Positions 49,768-61,520 of a stretch of 64,000 bases of DNA are shown piece after piece; the first letter of the stretch is position 1; each line of letters begins with the position of its first letter. Origin of the DNA: Papaver somniferum (Eukaryota; Streptophyta; Magnoliopsida; Ranunculales; Papaveraceae). Position numbers and translations under genes: made by a program. Below the pieces are notes generated by a model. The model had not been told where the DNA came from. It saw nothing but the letters and a program-made list of their open reading frames with translations, and did no database searches. The DNA lies in the NCBI RefSeq assembly GCF_003573695.1, contig NC_039359.1, forward strand, positions 95,663,275-95,727,274. The letters run 5' to 3'.

Positions 49768-50040
49768 TTCCGACTTCATGATCGAATCCACGGCTGATCT
49801 TATGAAATGGTGGTAGATAAATTATTACTCTGATTTCATGATCGAATCCACGGCTGATCTCATGAAATGGTAATAGATTACTCCGATTTCATGATCGAAT
49901 CCACGACCGATCTCGTGAAATGGTAATAAACAACCATTACTCCATTCTATGGTCGAATCCGCGATCCCATGGAATGGTAATACTCATTTTATTATTCCGA
50001 ATTCATGGTCGAATCCACGGCTGATCCTATGGATTGATAA
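49768..50040 (+). repeat. About 60-bp tandem repeats, five units
   Basis: Each unit contains TTCATGATCGAATCCACGGC, then TGATCTCATGAAATGGTAAT, with slight changes. Confidence 0.85.
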
Positions 50041-50379
50041 TAAAAAAAACTACTCACTTTTATTACTTAGTTTCATGGATCATTCTCCACTGAATTTCAT
50101 AAATTAGTAATGAATACTCAACAATCGGGCATCAAGACCATCACTGAGTAAGCCCCATAAAATGGTGCAAGTGTATTCGACAATGATGCACGATCGAGCA
50201 CCCGAATGCACGAACGAGCATTCGTAAATACGGATAAATGAGGAATCCTACACAAAACAGGAGAAAAACAATAATAATAAAAAAATAAGAGGCGCTCATG
50301 GGCTGGGCCCACTGGTTAGCCGGTCGTGCCCTAGCCGTGGACGGTCCCATGCCTCTCCCATTATTTTTTGTTATTTTGT

Positions 50380-50830
50380 TATTTTCATGAACTCATGAAA
50401 ACTCCTTCATTCTATCAACTTTTCTTGTTTGAGAAAAACTCACGGTTTCTCTATATTTTCATGGTTTCATGAGAAATAATAATATAAAATAGAAAAAGGT
50501 GTTGCGGGACCGGGCAACCTAGTCGGCCGGCCATGCCCAAGACGTGGCCGATCCCACACCTTGCAATCCCTAGTCTTCTGTAATTATTATTTCCCTAATC
50601 TCATGAAACTCTTTCGTTTCAGCAAAACTCATGGTTTCTCCATAGTTTCACGGTTTCATGAAAAATAATATTATAAAATAGGAAAAGGTGTCGTAGGACC
50701 GGGCAACTTGGACGGCCGGCCATGCCCTAACCGTGGCCGTTTCCACACCTTACAATCCCTATTCTTTCATAAATATTATTTCCCTCATCTCATATAACTC
50801 CTCAATTTGAGCAAAATCATGGTTTCTTCA
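50380..50830 (+). repeat. About 180-bp tandem repeats, two and a half units
   Basis: Units share 'aactcatggtttctccata', 'aaaataggaaaaggtgt', 'gggaccgggcaac', 'cggccggccatgccc', 'ccacaccttgcaatcccta'. Confidence 0.8.
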
Positions 50831-51709
50831 TATTTTCTCAAATATTGCTCAAATCATGAAAAAGCCAAAAACCAACATGGTCACATGACCGGCTAGCCTC
50901 TCACGGATATTTTAAATGTTAACATATTTTTATTTTAATATTTACAAAATATTGATCAATTGAGCATACATGCTCATTCCAGCAAAAATCAAGAATTTCA
51001 GTCAAGATCAAACTCTTCTGAAAACCCAACATGTTGCTCAAATGCACACCAGAAAATACGAAAACTCTCAGAATTGAGACATGGTCATTGTGGTGACACG
51101 GTCATGCTCCCTTGGCCGACCAAGGACGGCTCTAAGGCTTACAACAAGCCGGTCCCACACACTTTCACAATTTTGACCTAATTTACTCAATTGCTCATAC
51201 TGCGCCCGAACTCTTTTCAACAAACCCGGAGTTTGCTCAAACGACCATCAGCTGGTCCCACGATCACCAAGGGCCGGTCTCATGCCCTCTTGGTCGGTCC
51301 TTCACTCTTCCATAATTAGGTTTTATCACCTAATGCTCAATCGAGCACTATTACAATAAATGATGAAATCGGCATTTAATCATCATTCTTTCACCAACCG
51401 GCCAACCAAGGACCCTGGTGCACGCTCACTCGAGCACACGGGTGCCACATGGACTTCCATCATCCCATGTGGTCGTCCCTCCATCACTCACGACCAATTT
51501 TCAGCAATTCGTCAAGTGATGAACAATTGATCAAAAATTAGGGTTTTCGAATAGACGCTCCACAAATCACCATTTTGATCAAAATTCAAAAACTAATAAA
51601 TTTATGTTGATCCAACAATCAACATTCGGATTAATTATAAAATATTCGGTAATCTACCAATATTTTAATTAATATTTTATTGGGTCACGTTACCAATAAA
51701 TAATTCGTC

Positions 51710-51925
51710 GAATTGAGCAATACTTGCTCAGTTTCTAAAATGTTGATCCAGCTATCAATATTTAGTAATTTATCAGTAACTCGTCGAATTGAGCAATACT
51801 TTCTCATTTGCTCAAATATTGATCCAGCTATCAATATTTAGTAATTTATCAGTAATTCGTCGAATTGAGCAATACTGGCTCATTTGCTCAAATATTGATC
51901 CGACTATCAATATTATCAGTAATCC
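51710..51925 (+). repeat. 76-bp tandem repeats, three units
   Basis: Units share TCGTCGAATTGAGCAATACT, TTTGCTCAAATATTGATCC and AGCTATCAATATTTAGTAAT. Confidence 0.85.
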
Positions 51926-52125
51926 ATCATTCAAATTCACAATTTTTGCTAACACGTGCAATATCAACATCTTTCAAAAAACTACGCATGTTTTATCCAT
52001 GAATCACTGAGTACTCGTCACTCGTGCTCAATTCAACAAAATCTGGACTCACTGTCTAATCAGTCAACAACTGACTAATTAATACATGCCTATCATGCAG
52101 ACTCCACTATTCGTGAGACATCAAT

Positions 52126-52352
52126 CACGTAACATGGGGGGATATCACTTAGGGTTTTGGTCTGGCGGCCTACAGCACGTGGATACATCCATGTCTCCGC
52201 ACGACCTGGAACTAGTTTCACGTAACATGGGGGGATATCACTTAGGGTAAGTCGTGAAAACGATTGAAGGAGTTAGCAAAGTAGTGGGTGAATGATCAAC
52301 CATGTCTCCGCACGACCTGGAACTAGTTTCACCACGATCTCCCACTTTCCTA
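52126..52352 (+). repeat. Interleaved duplication near the end of the LTR of C
   Basis: ACGTAACATGGGGGGATATC with CACTTAGGG occurs at 52127 and 52219; CATGTCTCCGCACGACCTGG occurs near 52190 and 52302. Confidence 0.85.
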
Positions 52353-52806
52353 CTCTTTCACTCAAGAAACCGTCACACTTACAAGGATCCATGATTGAGG
52401 ACAACGAATGATAACTATCATCAACAATTGTCGACATAGAATTTCTCGAGTAATTACTCTCAGGAATTCATCAATCTACCAGAACTTATTCGAACTCAAC
52501 AGTTCATCATTATTGTAGAAACCTTCAACACATCCACAATCCTTAATCATTATTGATCCCACACAATTCTCAGCTTCCCTCCTACAGATCAACCCATTTT
52601 CCTCTTTGCGAGCGAATTAACTCTGGAACGACCATTGACTTGGTTTAGGTCGGAGTCCTACAGATTTATCTCTCGAATCTAAGCACTTCATTTGCAGTGC
52701 ATCTGTGTGAGGTTGAACAATTTGCTCGGTTGAGGAGTCTCGAAAACACGCTCGTCTCTTGAATTCCCTGAAAAACCAGCGAACTCATTTCCCCCCATCT
52801 ACAGAT

Positions 52807-52824
52807 TGGCGACCACAGAGGGAG
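52807..52824 (+). other. Primer-binding site of C
   Basis: TGGCGACCACAGAGGGAG, three bases after the LTR end. Same type as element B. Confidence 0.8.
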
Positions 52825-52859
52825 ATTAATATCTCGGTTTCAATCTCACATTTTCGAAA

Positions 52860-54407
52860 AAAGGTTGATCTTAGGTCAAGTTCATTTACAAATCCTAACA
52901 CGAACATCGCTAGCACTAGCAACAATGGTGGTATTCCAGAAACCATTCATGCTTCCAACAATGGTGGTGACACTACTCCTCCTCGAACCAATGTCGAAAA
53001 TCATCCTCTCAGCCGACATCCCGAGGAAGTTAGAGAAAATCCACCCACCATTGGTGATCTCATGAAAGTGCAAGAAGCTCTTGCCAAAAATCAGACCGAC
53101 ATGGTTGCGACGCAGAAAGAACTATGCAACTATCTCAAAACCCTCACTTACAAAGTGTCCGAGAAGAATCAAGAGAAAGGAAAAGCCAAATAAGCATATG
53201 CTGACCCTGAAGTTGTTCCCGTCCATGTAGTTGATAATGATAAAGTCCACAAAGCTGCAGAAACAGCAAAAGAGCCCGCCGGTTTCATCACTCGTGAAGA
53301 TCTGGAACGTTTCATGGAGGATCGAGGGAATGGAAATGCGCATTCTTTCCACCGTCATCAACCTCCATACCCTGTTGCTACACAGATAATCCCTCTCCCA
53401 AAGGGTTAAACTTCTCCAACGTTCACACTGTACAATGGAACTGGGAAAGCTCGGGAACATGTTTCTCGATTCCTGAAGGCACTAGGAGAGCACGAGCACA
53501 ACCATGTTGTCCGTCTGAAAGAATTCTCAAAATCTCTAAAGGGCCGGGCATATACTTGGTACAACAACATTGCACCTGGGAGCATCGCTAACTGGGGAGC
53601 AATGGTTAACGCATTCCACAGGAAATACTTCTTTGTTTCTGAACAGATTACTCTCTCCGACTTAGGAAGGATGACTCAGAAGAACGCTGAAAATCCTAAT
53701 GAGTATGTGAACAGGTTCGGAATCCAAGCCTCAGATTGTCACTGAAAAACAATTAGTGGATTTGTGCATCAACAGGATGATTCTAGTCTACAGAGTTTTG
53801 CTGGAAAATCTTCAATTTCAGACTTTCTCGGAACTTCATGAAGCAGCAAAGCGATCAGCAACCACTGCCCAAGTTTTGCTAGAAAGAACAAAATCCGTCA
53901 AAGTCGAGGAGCCATGAGACACTCGAAACAGCAGCACCAGGCGTTTGATTAACAAGCAGTACAATGTTGAAGCTTTCGCGAATGTTGCTGAAGGGAGCAA
54001 AAGAAAAGCTGACGCACAACAACCTAAGAATGTTCCTCCGACGTATACGAAGGCACCAAGGAAGGACAACCGAACTCGAAGCGCACAAGCGCCGGCTCAA
54101 CAGAATGATCAGGAAGTACCGGATTTTTCCTTTCCCTATTGAAGAGGTGATCGAGTTACTGGAGGTCTGGATCCAAGATGGTGCGATCAACTTACCTCCT
54201 GTCAAAAGGGAAACAACTGAGGAACAAATGGAAAGTCCACGCTACTGCCGCTTCCATAGATATGTCAGTCACCCGACAAGCGATTGCAGAACTTTGAAGC
54301 GCATATTCAAGGAAAAGGCTGATTCAGGAGAACTGGGGACTAAAGGAGTACACAAGAATCCTCTCCCGATCCGAACCTTCACATTTTCTGAACCACTAGT
54401 CAAATAA
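52860..54407 (+). pseudogene. Decayed gag of element C
   Basis: One frame from about 52860 to 53745 carries in-frame stops at 53191-53193 and 53407-53409. The retrotrans_gag core is obvious around 53430-53740 (GRAYTWYNNIAPGSIANW, then VNAFHRKYF and LGRMTQKNAENPNEYVNRF). A frame change near 53740 leads to LVDLCINRM...LLENLQFQTFSELHEAAKR, and another near 54120 to FPIEEVIELLEVW and the zinc-binding-like YCRFHRYVSHPTSDCRTLK. These are the usual gag parts in the usual order for Tat-like elements. At least two stops and two frameshifts make it non-functional. The true start codon is not clear. Confidence 0.8.
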
Positions 54408-54560
54408 ACAATTCAATCATTAATCGAGCATGCCTGCGAATTGCTGTATCTGTCAAAAGCTCAAAGAATGGACGTGTTTTCGGCTCTGAACCATACAATA
54501 TCCGGGAAACGAATGTCAATCCCATAAACACACCCTGAACCTCCAGTCACTGACAAAGAA

Positions 54561-54890
54561 ATGTGTAATTGGGGACTTCTCACCACAGTGTACCTGAAAG
54601 GAAACGAGTTCAAGCGAGCGCTAGTCGATGTTGGTACTGCTGTCAATATCATTCCTTTGAAAAATCTCAGAGATGCAGGCATCACTCGACAAAAAGCAAC
54701 TCACGCTCCTGCCTCAGTCAGAGATCATGAAGGAATCCCAGGTATGCTTACGATTACATCATTCTCAAGATGAAAACCGACTCAACTTGGACCGAAATTA
54801 AGTTTTACATAATTAGAGAAGATCCGGTATACGACATGATTCTTGGGCGGACGTGGATTCATGCTGGAAAGGTAAATCCAACATCTTTAA
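54561..54890 (+). pseudogene. Aspartic protease remnant of element C
   Basis: 54561-54773 reads RALVDVGTAVNIIPLKNLRD, where retroelement proteases have a D-T/S-G catalytic triad. Here the middle position is Val, so the active site looks lost. A frame change near 54770 leads to DPVYDMILGRTWIHAG, the usual ILGR.W end of the fold. Order and spacing after gag are normal. Confidence 0.7.
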
Positions 54891-55204
54891 TTAAAAACTT
54901 CTCCGTTGAAGAAAGCTCTAACTCAGAGGAAAGCTCCGACTCGGAAGAGATGGAGGATCCCTCACTATGCAAGAATCTGGAGAAAGTCCAAGCCCTGATA
55001 GGACTTACACAAAACCCTGAAGAAAATGCACATAAATTTGTCAGAAGATTCCACACTCAGACAAGTCTTATTCCTCCTCGTGTGTCTATATTATCAACTT
55101 TCAAATATGCTGCCTTTGTCCGGGGACTCAATCTCACTCATGACCAAGCTATCATCAAATGATATGAGTGGATAGTCTCGCCTCAGCAGTATTACACTAA
55201 ATGG
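54891..55204 (+). pseudogene. Unclassified linker in the pol remnant of C
   Basis: The frame from the protease part runs to 55162 through a Ser/Glu-rich stretch (SSNSEESSDSEEMEDPSL) and a segment KFVRRFHTQTSLIPPRVS. Reverse-transcriptase and RNase H motifs are absent. This is probably a deletion junction with local sequence. Confidence 0.4.
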
Positions 55205-55603
55205 TTGGATTTTCTCCAAACTGAGCGCCCCATTGAAAGGTTTATCGCTGAAGACATGGCTCAGTTCAACAAGCGATACCCCGCATACTCTCCCTTGCTT
55301 GAGTGTCCACATGTGCCGCAGAATTGGAAAGCTCCATCAATATGGAATCCCACTGTACGAGGAATTCCGAACCAGCAGAATATATTCAGAGCACGACCAA
55401 CCAAGCCTAATAAGTTCCATGAAGGAGATTTAGTTCTTAGGGCGACTAAACGCAATCTCCATTCTACAAAGCATTCCAGCTGAGAAGGGCCTTTTATGAT
55501 TGCTAAGGCATTCGCCGGAGGATATTATTAATTGGATGACATCAAGGGAAAGACAAGTATACCAGTGATTCATGAAAATTGGCTCAAGATTTTTGACGCA
55601 TGA
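55205..55603 (+). pseudogene. Integrase C-terminus remnant of element C
   Basis: KFHEGDLVLRATKRN matches the conserved GDLVLR start of the Ty3/gypsy integrase C-terminal domain. After a stop (55481-55483), EGPFMIAKAFAGGYY and LDDIKGK...HENWLKIF match its 'GPY.I......GAY.L.....G......N..LK.Y' pattern. The catalytic core is missing. Confidence 0.65.
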
Positions 55604-55902
55604 AGCATCCGACATTGGGTATTTTTATGTTCAAGACAAATGCTCAAGACATCTGACGTCTGCATCTTAGGATTTTCTTTTACATGTATTTTCAGTTCCT
55701 CCAAAACGTTTGCAATACTTGCATTCGATATTTGAATTTAGCAATTTATCAAAAGTTCTTTTATTTAAGAAAAATGTCTATCAAATCCAAAATCCAAAAG
55801 AAAATCCTCAGACATTCATTCAAAACCAATTAGAAATTCAAAACCAAAATAAAACCTCACATCTCTCGGAAGTTCAAAGTTCAAGAGACTATGGAAGGAA
55901 AA
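55604..55902. other. Junction between integrase remnant and antisense gene
   Basis: It shares 'tcagttcctccaaaacgtttgcaatacttgcattc' style sequence (55690-55724) with 29035-29068 of element B. This allows the two elements to be aligned. Confidence 0.55.
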
Positions 55903-56664
55903 TTAAATAAAGTCAGCAAAATAAGATTTATGCTTTTCTGCATCCTCCAAGACTTGCAAGGCTTCTCTCTCCGACTCCAGCTTCCTGGTCAACTCAGCAA
56001 CTTTAGCCATCTTCTCCACCACAGCATTACTGGTGAAAGGTATTTTGTTCACTACTGCATCCTTGATGGTATCGATTTTCTGACGAAACCACTTCAAATT
56101 AAAACCAAGTTCTTCGGATCTTTCCAAGTTGTACTCCCAATCAAAGAGTACATATCGCTTGACAGTACATATGGCTCTGGTACGAATATCATCTATGACA
56201 CGCAATATGCTTCCTAATTGCATTGTCAAGAAATAGCTGCGTTCAAGGTCTCTTGTAACCACAATATGACCATACATCTTCCACAATTTCTCATACATAT
56301 CGGCATACCCAGTGGGAACGCTGAATCCGCCAATGGATACGTGATGTGGAAGTGAAGCATCAAACGGAGGATCACAAACTATCCCTGCATTGGGGTATTC
56401 ATGCAATATTATACGGTTCTCGATCATTGGGGAAACCTCAGCAGTCGTAAGAACAACTTCTTCTATTGCTGGAGCAGTCTCTTCCATTATGGGTCTGGTT
56501 TCTTCTATCTCCAAAGTGGTGATAACTTGAGCATCATTCTCTTCGACAAATTCAGTAGAAACATTCACATGAACCTGAGGTGCAGTAACACCACTATCTT
56601 TCTTTGTCATGTTTCTCAAATCATCCTCATTGGTTCCATTATTCTCAACTTCGGTATTCGGCTC
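55903..56664 (-). pseudogene. Last exon of the antisense gene of C: conserved uncharacterised domain
   Basis: After a TATTAG acceptor (ending at 56665) one frame of 253 residues is open to the stop at 55903. It starts acidic (EVENNGTNEDDL), has a Glu/Thr-rich stretch, then VCDPPFDASLPHHVSIGGFS, YADMYEKLWKMYGHIVVT, RVIDDIRTRA and a coiled-coil-like C-terminus. These blocks align in order with 29295-29843 of element B. No domain name is known to me. The exon has no internal stop, unlike its PMD exon. I place it in the same transcript because of strand, spacing and phase-0 junctions with the exon at 57321-57482. Confidence 0.7.
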
Positions 56665-57320
56665 CTAATACGAAGATTACATGAGATTAGAAGAATTCAA
56701 ACATGGAAACCAAAGAAAATCAAAGAATACAGCATGTAAGTGAAATTAAACTATCTAAGTTCTTTATTATGGATCCAAGACATGAGCAAATAGTGAGGAA
56801 GTCATAAAATACGTTTTTCAATAAACCCGTCTGAAGAGATTTTACATTACCCTGTATAAGACGACGAATTGGGAGCAATTGGTAAGTAATCTAAGGTTGC
56901 GTCATATACCATTCTCTTCGTATGGATGTTTTCTACGTCATATCAAAATTTCATAGCAATTGGATAAACGAGTAAGAAATTGTGTCCAAAACATTGGACT
57001 ACATGCCAGCTGAAAAATTCCTGAAAGTCTCCTGGAAGTTTACTGTTTCGCTGATTTCGACCCCTAAACGTGATCAAAACTTAAAAATCTCCTTTAGGAA
57101 AAGCTTGGAAATTTCCTGGGCTTAAGGATACATGGGTAGATCGCGAAAATCTGACACCGTATGAATATTTTATGGTGTTTTTGCTAAAACGCTGAGTTCT
57201 GGATTTTCTGATGACGTATTTTGCTAAAAACTTTTCATACATTCATGTGGATTTTTATTCATTCAATATCAAGTCAGAAACCTTATACTTCTATGAAGAT
57301 AATTCAAAATGGATACTTAC

Positions 57321-57482
57321 TTGAGGAGTCTCCAAGTCATTCAAAAGGTTAACAGGGTCGTCATCAACACTGGGAGCGCCATTATCTCCATTCAGTCGCG
57401 ATTCTTGAGGATTCTCTTTCTCACCACCATTCGAAGACGAATGAATAGCATGAACATGTTGTCTTTCCACAGCAATCTCCTC
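57321..57482 (-). pseudogene. Exon of the antisense gene of C (54 codons)
   Basis: Acceptor AATACAG (ending 57483) and donor GTAAGT (57320-57315). Open in phase 0: EEIAVERQHVHAIHSSSNGG... PQESRLNGDNGAPSVDDD. Hydrophilic, acidic linker. Confidence 0.65.
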
Positions 57483-57557
57483 CTGTATTCTTCAACAACA
57501 ATTGTCATTACTTCATTCAAGGAAACGCCATAATCACTTAGGCAAAAGAATACTTAC

Positions 57558-57641
57558 ATCAACCTCTCCATCGATGCTGGATTCCTGGATTGTTCGTGCG
57601 GAGGAAAGATGAAGACCGTCAATAACCGATGGAGCAAAATT
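57558..57641 (-). pseudogene. Exon of the antisense gene of C (28 codons)
   Basis: Acceptor TTGTTTCAG (ending 57642) and donor GTAAGT (57557-57552). Open in phase 0: NFAPSVIDGLHLSSARTIQE... Confidence 0.6.
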
Positions 57642-57726
57642 CTGAAACAAATTAACAATATTCTTTTGGGATCCTAATTACATGGACAAGAAAATTGCAA
57701 AGATAGAGGAAGTACTAACAACTCAC

Positions 57727-57805
57727 TAAAGAAGCGGCTGGAGACTGCGTACTATTCGCTATCATTCTGTAATTCATCCTGCTCCTACTTTCCCTACCTT
57801 GGGGA
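57727..57805 (-). pseudogene. Exon of the antisense gene of C (79 bp)
   Basis: Acceptor ATACAG (ending 57806) and donor GTGAGT (57726-57721). Open when entered in phase 2: PQGRESRSRMNYRMIANSTQ. Counterpart of 30354-30443 in B. Confidence 0.55.
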
Positions 57806-57935
57806 CTGTATTGCCATTCATAGAAGTATACATGAATTCGAGGCCTCACAACACGACCGCCTTACAATGAGTTAATCGAAACAATCAAAGGTGTGATTAT
57901 CATGCTTTTACCAAAAATCATAAGAAAATATTTAC

Positions 57936-59605
57936 ATGTGAAGATTCTGGAGATGTTTTTCTTTTATCACCACTAGAAAGAGGCTTCAACCGTGGTCGAT
58001 CCAAGAGCATATCACGAAATTATATAAGCGTTCGAGTTGCTGATTCCAGAATTCTGCATAACCTGGAGTTACATAAATATCTCGGTCGGTAAAAGAAGAC
58101 ACATAATTATTCCCTTCCACATGTGTGTTATATAAATGAGACTTCAGATACTTAACCGATGGTTTATTCATTCGATGACCTGGAGCACACTGATCGAGAC
58201 CCATTTGTCAAGTTGCTCTGTCGATATTATATTCTTCCACCTGGAATTCTGCTTGCATCACTGACACTATGTAACGAGGAGTGCAACTCAGCATAAAAGA
58301 TTTCTCTCCATCACTCAACTCGGTGCCAGACTTCAAAGTGATGATCTCTTTAGTATCATTGAAAGTGATCAATTGCGAGAAGAAAGGAGGAACTGTCGTC
58401 CAGGGACGAAAGTTGAAATCAGATTCAGTGTCTAAAATACTAGCAAGGCATGTCTTTTGCCGTGGTCGCTTCGTAGACCATCGCATAATCCTAGCACTAT
58501 TTTTCTCAAGGATGGCATGACGAGTATCCACATTGGGTCCTTGCAAGACACTACGGGGAGTTGGAGCATATTTCTCAAGGTTCTCCCACATTAAAGCTTG
58601 GAGTAACATGGTATTAGCATATGTTTCAATCTTCATGAAACCATTGGAGGCACTGGAGTCCATGACCAAAGAATCCAAGTTGGCGAATAGTGAACCCAGA
58701 AATAGACTACTAATCAGAAGTTTCTCACCTTTGGCCATCTTTATGGCGAATGGAATCACAAACGACTTCAACAAATGTCCACTATATTCAAGAACATCTC
58801 TGGAGATCCACGAGCACAAGAAAGCAGCGATGGACAAGGTACCATCAACGGGTTCTTCAGGAGCTCCATATCTCGGCCACCAGTATCTCAGCCATTGAGC
58901 ATAGCAAAATTTGGGAGACTCGTTGAATTCATGCATTTTAGCTTCCAAAGCGTCAGATATCACATTCTCCTATGCTGAGAGCTTTTTAGGAAAATTACCA
59001 GTGATTGGGATATGTAAAAAAGCAACCACATCTTCCAAAGTAATGGTGAATTCTCCCCATCTGCATATGAAAGTATGATTAGGAATGCACCAGCGAGCAA
59101 GAAAAGCCACCATACCTGGTATGTCGTGATGGATGACAAAATCTCCAGCAGCTTGAATAGCTCGGGTTACCTGCGCATGGTCTAACATGGTCCTTACACG
59201 GCTATGACCCAACATGTGTCTTGCCCATCCATAGAAATGTGGCAGAGGTTTCCTAGAAAGTTTCAGTTCCACATGTGAAGCCAAATAATGTTTCCCCTTG
59301 CAAACAGAATCGAATTATTGCTGGAGGAGATACAACTTGTTCTGAGTGGTGCTTCTGGGATTTATAAGCAGCCGAAACAAGGAACCTAAAGGACGCTTTT
59401 CGGGCCTATACAGATACACAAAGAATTTATCCTCAGCATTTGGGATGTTCTTAGTTTTGGGAGTTTCCTATTTCTCCTTAGAAGTCTCGGAATCATCATT
59501 TCTGGAGGAATCGTCATCTCTGGAAGACGCATATAAAACGTCCTCTCCTGAAATTTCCTCTCTGGAAACTTCATCTTCGAGAGCGCTATCATGAGAATCA
59601 GTCAT
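57936..59605 (-). pseudogene. PMD exon of the antisense gene of C
   Basis: From ATG 59605 one frame can be followed for 540 codons to TGA 57988-57986, interrupted only by TAG 59470-59468, TAA 59317-59315, TAG 58972-58970 and TGA 58210-58208. The Ser/Asp/Glu-rich N-terminus (about 45 residues) leads to the PMD signature W..PNHTFICRWGEFTITLEDV with AFLHIPITG. The blocks WLRYWWPRYGAPEEP, TLSIAAFLCSWISRDVL, LISSLFLGSLFANLD and DGEKSFMLSCTPRYI follow. They align with the PMD exon of B throughout. A donor GTAAAT lies at 57935-57930, and an acceptor TTACAG lies just upstream of the ATG. A small frame change near 58015 is possible. Confidence 0.8.
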
Positions 59606-60019
59606 CTTTGCAGAGTTGCTGTAACATCCATGGACAAATTTCATCAACGCAATGGAATTAAAAGCAAAGAATAATTATGATACTCACATCAGCATCTACA
59701 AAATTGGTAATCCTCAACTCTTACCTATTTGCAGTTTCACGAACTTAGTGATAACAACGTAAAACTTCGAAAACTTGCTCACTCCTTCAAACCTGCGAAG
59801 ATGAGCAAAATCTATCATTCAAGAGTCAACACTGACTTTTCACAAAACTATGAACAATTCATATAAACCCTTCATATGAGTGTTCTGTGATTTTATGTCA
59901 CAAACACATATCATAAAATCATATAACACAATCTTTTATCTTTAACAATTAATCAAAATTATCATTTGATATTTTTTTTTTAAAACTCACGTACGTAAAA
60001 AAAAAAAAAAAAATTGTAC

Positions 60020-60145
60020 CTTGTCGGCGCCGGAAATCGGCCAGCGGAAGTCAGTGATCATGGAGCTCCGGCGTGCGCGAAAAATATTCCTCCTTCTCTG
60101 GACGTGGAGAAATCAAGGAGGGGTGTTCGGTCAGCTAGGAGGGAA
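60020..60145 (-). other. Presumed 5' leader exon of the antisense gene of C
   Basis: It runs from about 25 bases after a TATA box to a CAAG|GTAC donor (60019). GC-rich compared with its surroundings. Confidence 0.45.
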
Positions 60146-60170
60146 AGAAAAAAAATAGGGACTCTTCCCT

Positions 60171-60176
60171 TTTATA
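60171..60176 (-). promoter_or_regulatory. TATA box of the antisense gene of C
   Basis: TATAAA within TTGGTATAAAAGGG on the minus strand, about 570 bases upstream of the ATG, with a leader intron between. Confidence 0.6.
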
Positions 60177-60350
60177 CCAATTTTATTGCCAAAACCTAAT
60201 AAAACATGGGTTTCCTTTTTAGGCTCGGGCCCATAAATCCTAAACCGACCATAATTAGGCTTATGAACGTCCAGTGCTTCATTACTCCATGCTCATGGAA
60301 GCGCACTCTATCATATTATGAGGATACTTATCTGTACATTTGCTCGTACA

Positions 60351-60612
60351 TGTGTAGATGGTGGATTTTCAACAAAGGACAAAATCGTAAAATCATGATA
60401 CTGCGTGTTTCTGAAACGGCTTTCAGACATGTGATTATTTTACGATCCATGATGAATATGCTTCGAAAGGCCTCCACTAGATGAGCGTTCGATATCCCGC
60501 ATTTCATCATGCCCTCTATGTAGAATAATGTAATTGGGCGGTTCTCCGTAAGATTGAGAGCAATAACGCCTTCGTCGGTGATACTCACTGTTCCATGACT
60601 ACATGAGAGAGA
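60351..60612 (+). repeat. Beginning of the 3' LTR of element C
   Basis: It matches 49335-49560: 'gatggtggattttcaacaaagg', 'aaaatcatgatactgcgtgt', 'cttaacgcc'-type segments, 'cactgttcc.tgacta'. It stops near 60600 where element D starts. The expected purine tract just upstream is not clear. Confidence 0.7.
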
Positions 60613-61520
60613 TGATAGGATTTCTAATTGCCTATATGTAATAACCGCAATCGCACGGTGTCTAACTAGTAGACAATGGCAAGTACGGGTCGAACCCACA
60701 GGGAGCGGTGGAAATACTGTAATCAATATCTCTAATAAACTAAAAAGAATTGATGTTTTTGGATTTTTGAAAGAATAATAACAGAGAAATAAAACTAAAG
60801 TAACAAATGAATCCAATGAGAAAGACGATAACCAGGGTTTATAGTATCCACCACAACTTCTATTCAATTACTGAAATGAAACATAATCCATGAATTATTT
60901 ATCATCCGTTCTATCGACATCACCTATTAAAAGTATTAGTGTCACAAATATCACTGGTATACCCTAAGCATGGCACAGCAAAAGAATAAATCCAAGCATG
61001 AACCATCAAATTGCATCAGCGAGAAATTTATACGACACTAAAATATTGATTCACAACTATTATATGGCTCTTCTAAGCATAACACATCAAAATTATTAAC
61101 CCAAGCATGGAATTATCAAATAATGAGACAAAAATATATTATGAACCTAACAATTACGCACAAAGGTTTACATGAAAAACCGGTGAAGCAACAACTCATT
61201 TCATCATTAAATCAATATATAAAATCATGGAATTAATTTATTCAAATCATAATAGTCTTTTGCTAAATATTATTCAATTGAAAATAGCCTAAAACTCCAT
61301 GTGGTTTCAACATAAACCCTAGTTACGATAAAACTAGCAAGACATGATCATGGGTTTCTCAAAACCCATCAAAAATAATACAAAAGAGAAACAAAACTAG
61401 TGATAAAAACCCAGGGTGACCAAACTTGTGGTAGAAAAACCCCACTCAAATGTTGGGATCCATTAAAACTCCATCGTAAACAAAATTTATACAAAAACCC
61501 CAAATTTTTAAATATTGATA

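Larger units (their letters stand above)
49335..52803 (+). repeat. 5' LTR of element C (about 3.47 kb)
   Basis: It ends ..CTACA three bases before the PBS. It is made largely of local tandem repeats: a 120-bp pair (49490-49660), about 60-bp units (49768-50040), about 180-bp units (50380-50830), 76-bp units (51710-51925) and a 90-bp interleaved pair (52126-52350). Confidence 0.65.
49335..60612 (+). mobile_element. Element C: Tat-like LTR retrotransposon with an antisense PMD gene, 3' LTR cut by element D
   Basis: About 49341-49560 recurs at 60357-60600, which marks the LTR starts. The PBS at 52807 is the same type as in B. The sense strand keeps decayed gag, a protease part and the integrase C-terminus; reverse transcriptase and most of integrase are deleted. 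The minus strand from 60176 to 55903 carries a spliced PMD gene. The order (gag, pol remnant, antisense PMD gene, 3' LTR) is the same as in B although LTR and protein sequences have diverged widely, so this is a different family of the same lineage. Borders are good to about 10 bp. Confidence 0.75.

Noticed and set aside
60650..60720. Sequence 'ggtcgaacccacagggag' resembling a tRNA T-arm
   Set aside because: No cloverleaf can be drawn around it. It fits the conserved end of an Athila-type LTR on the minus strand.
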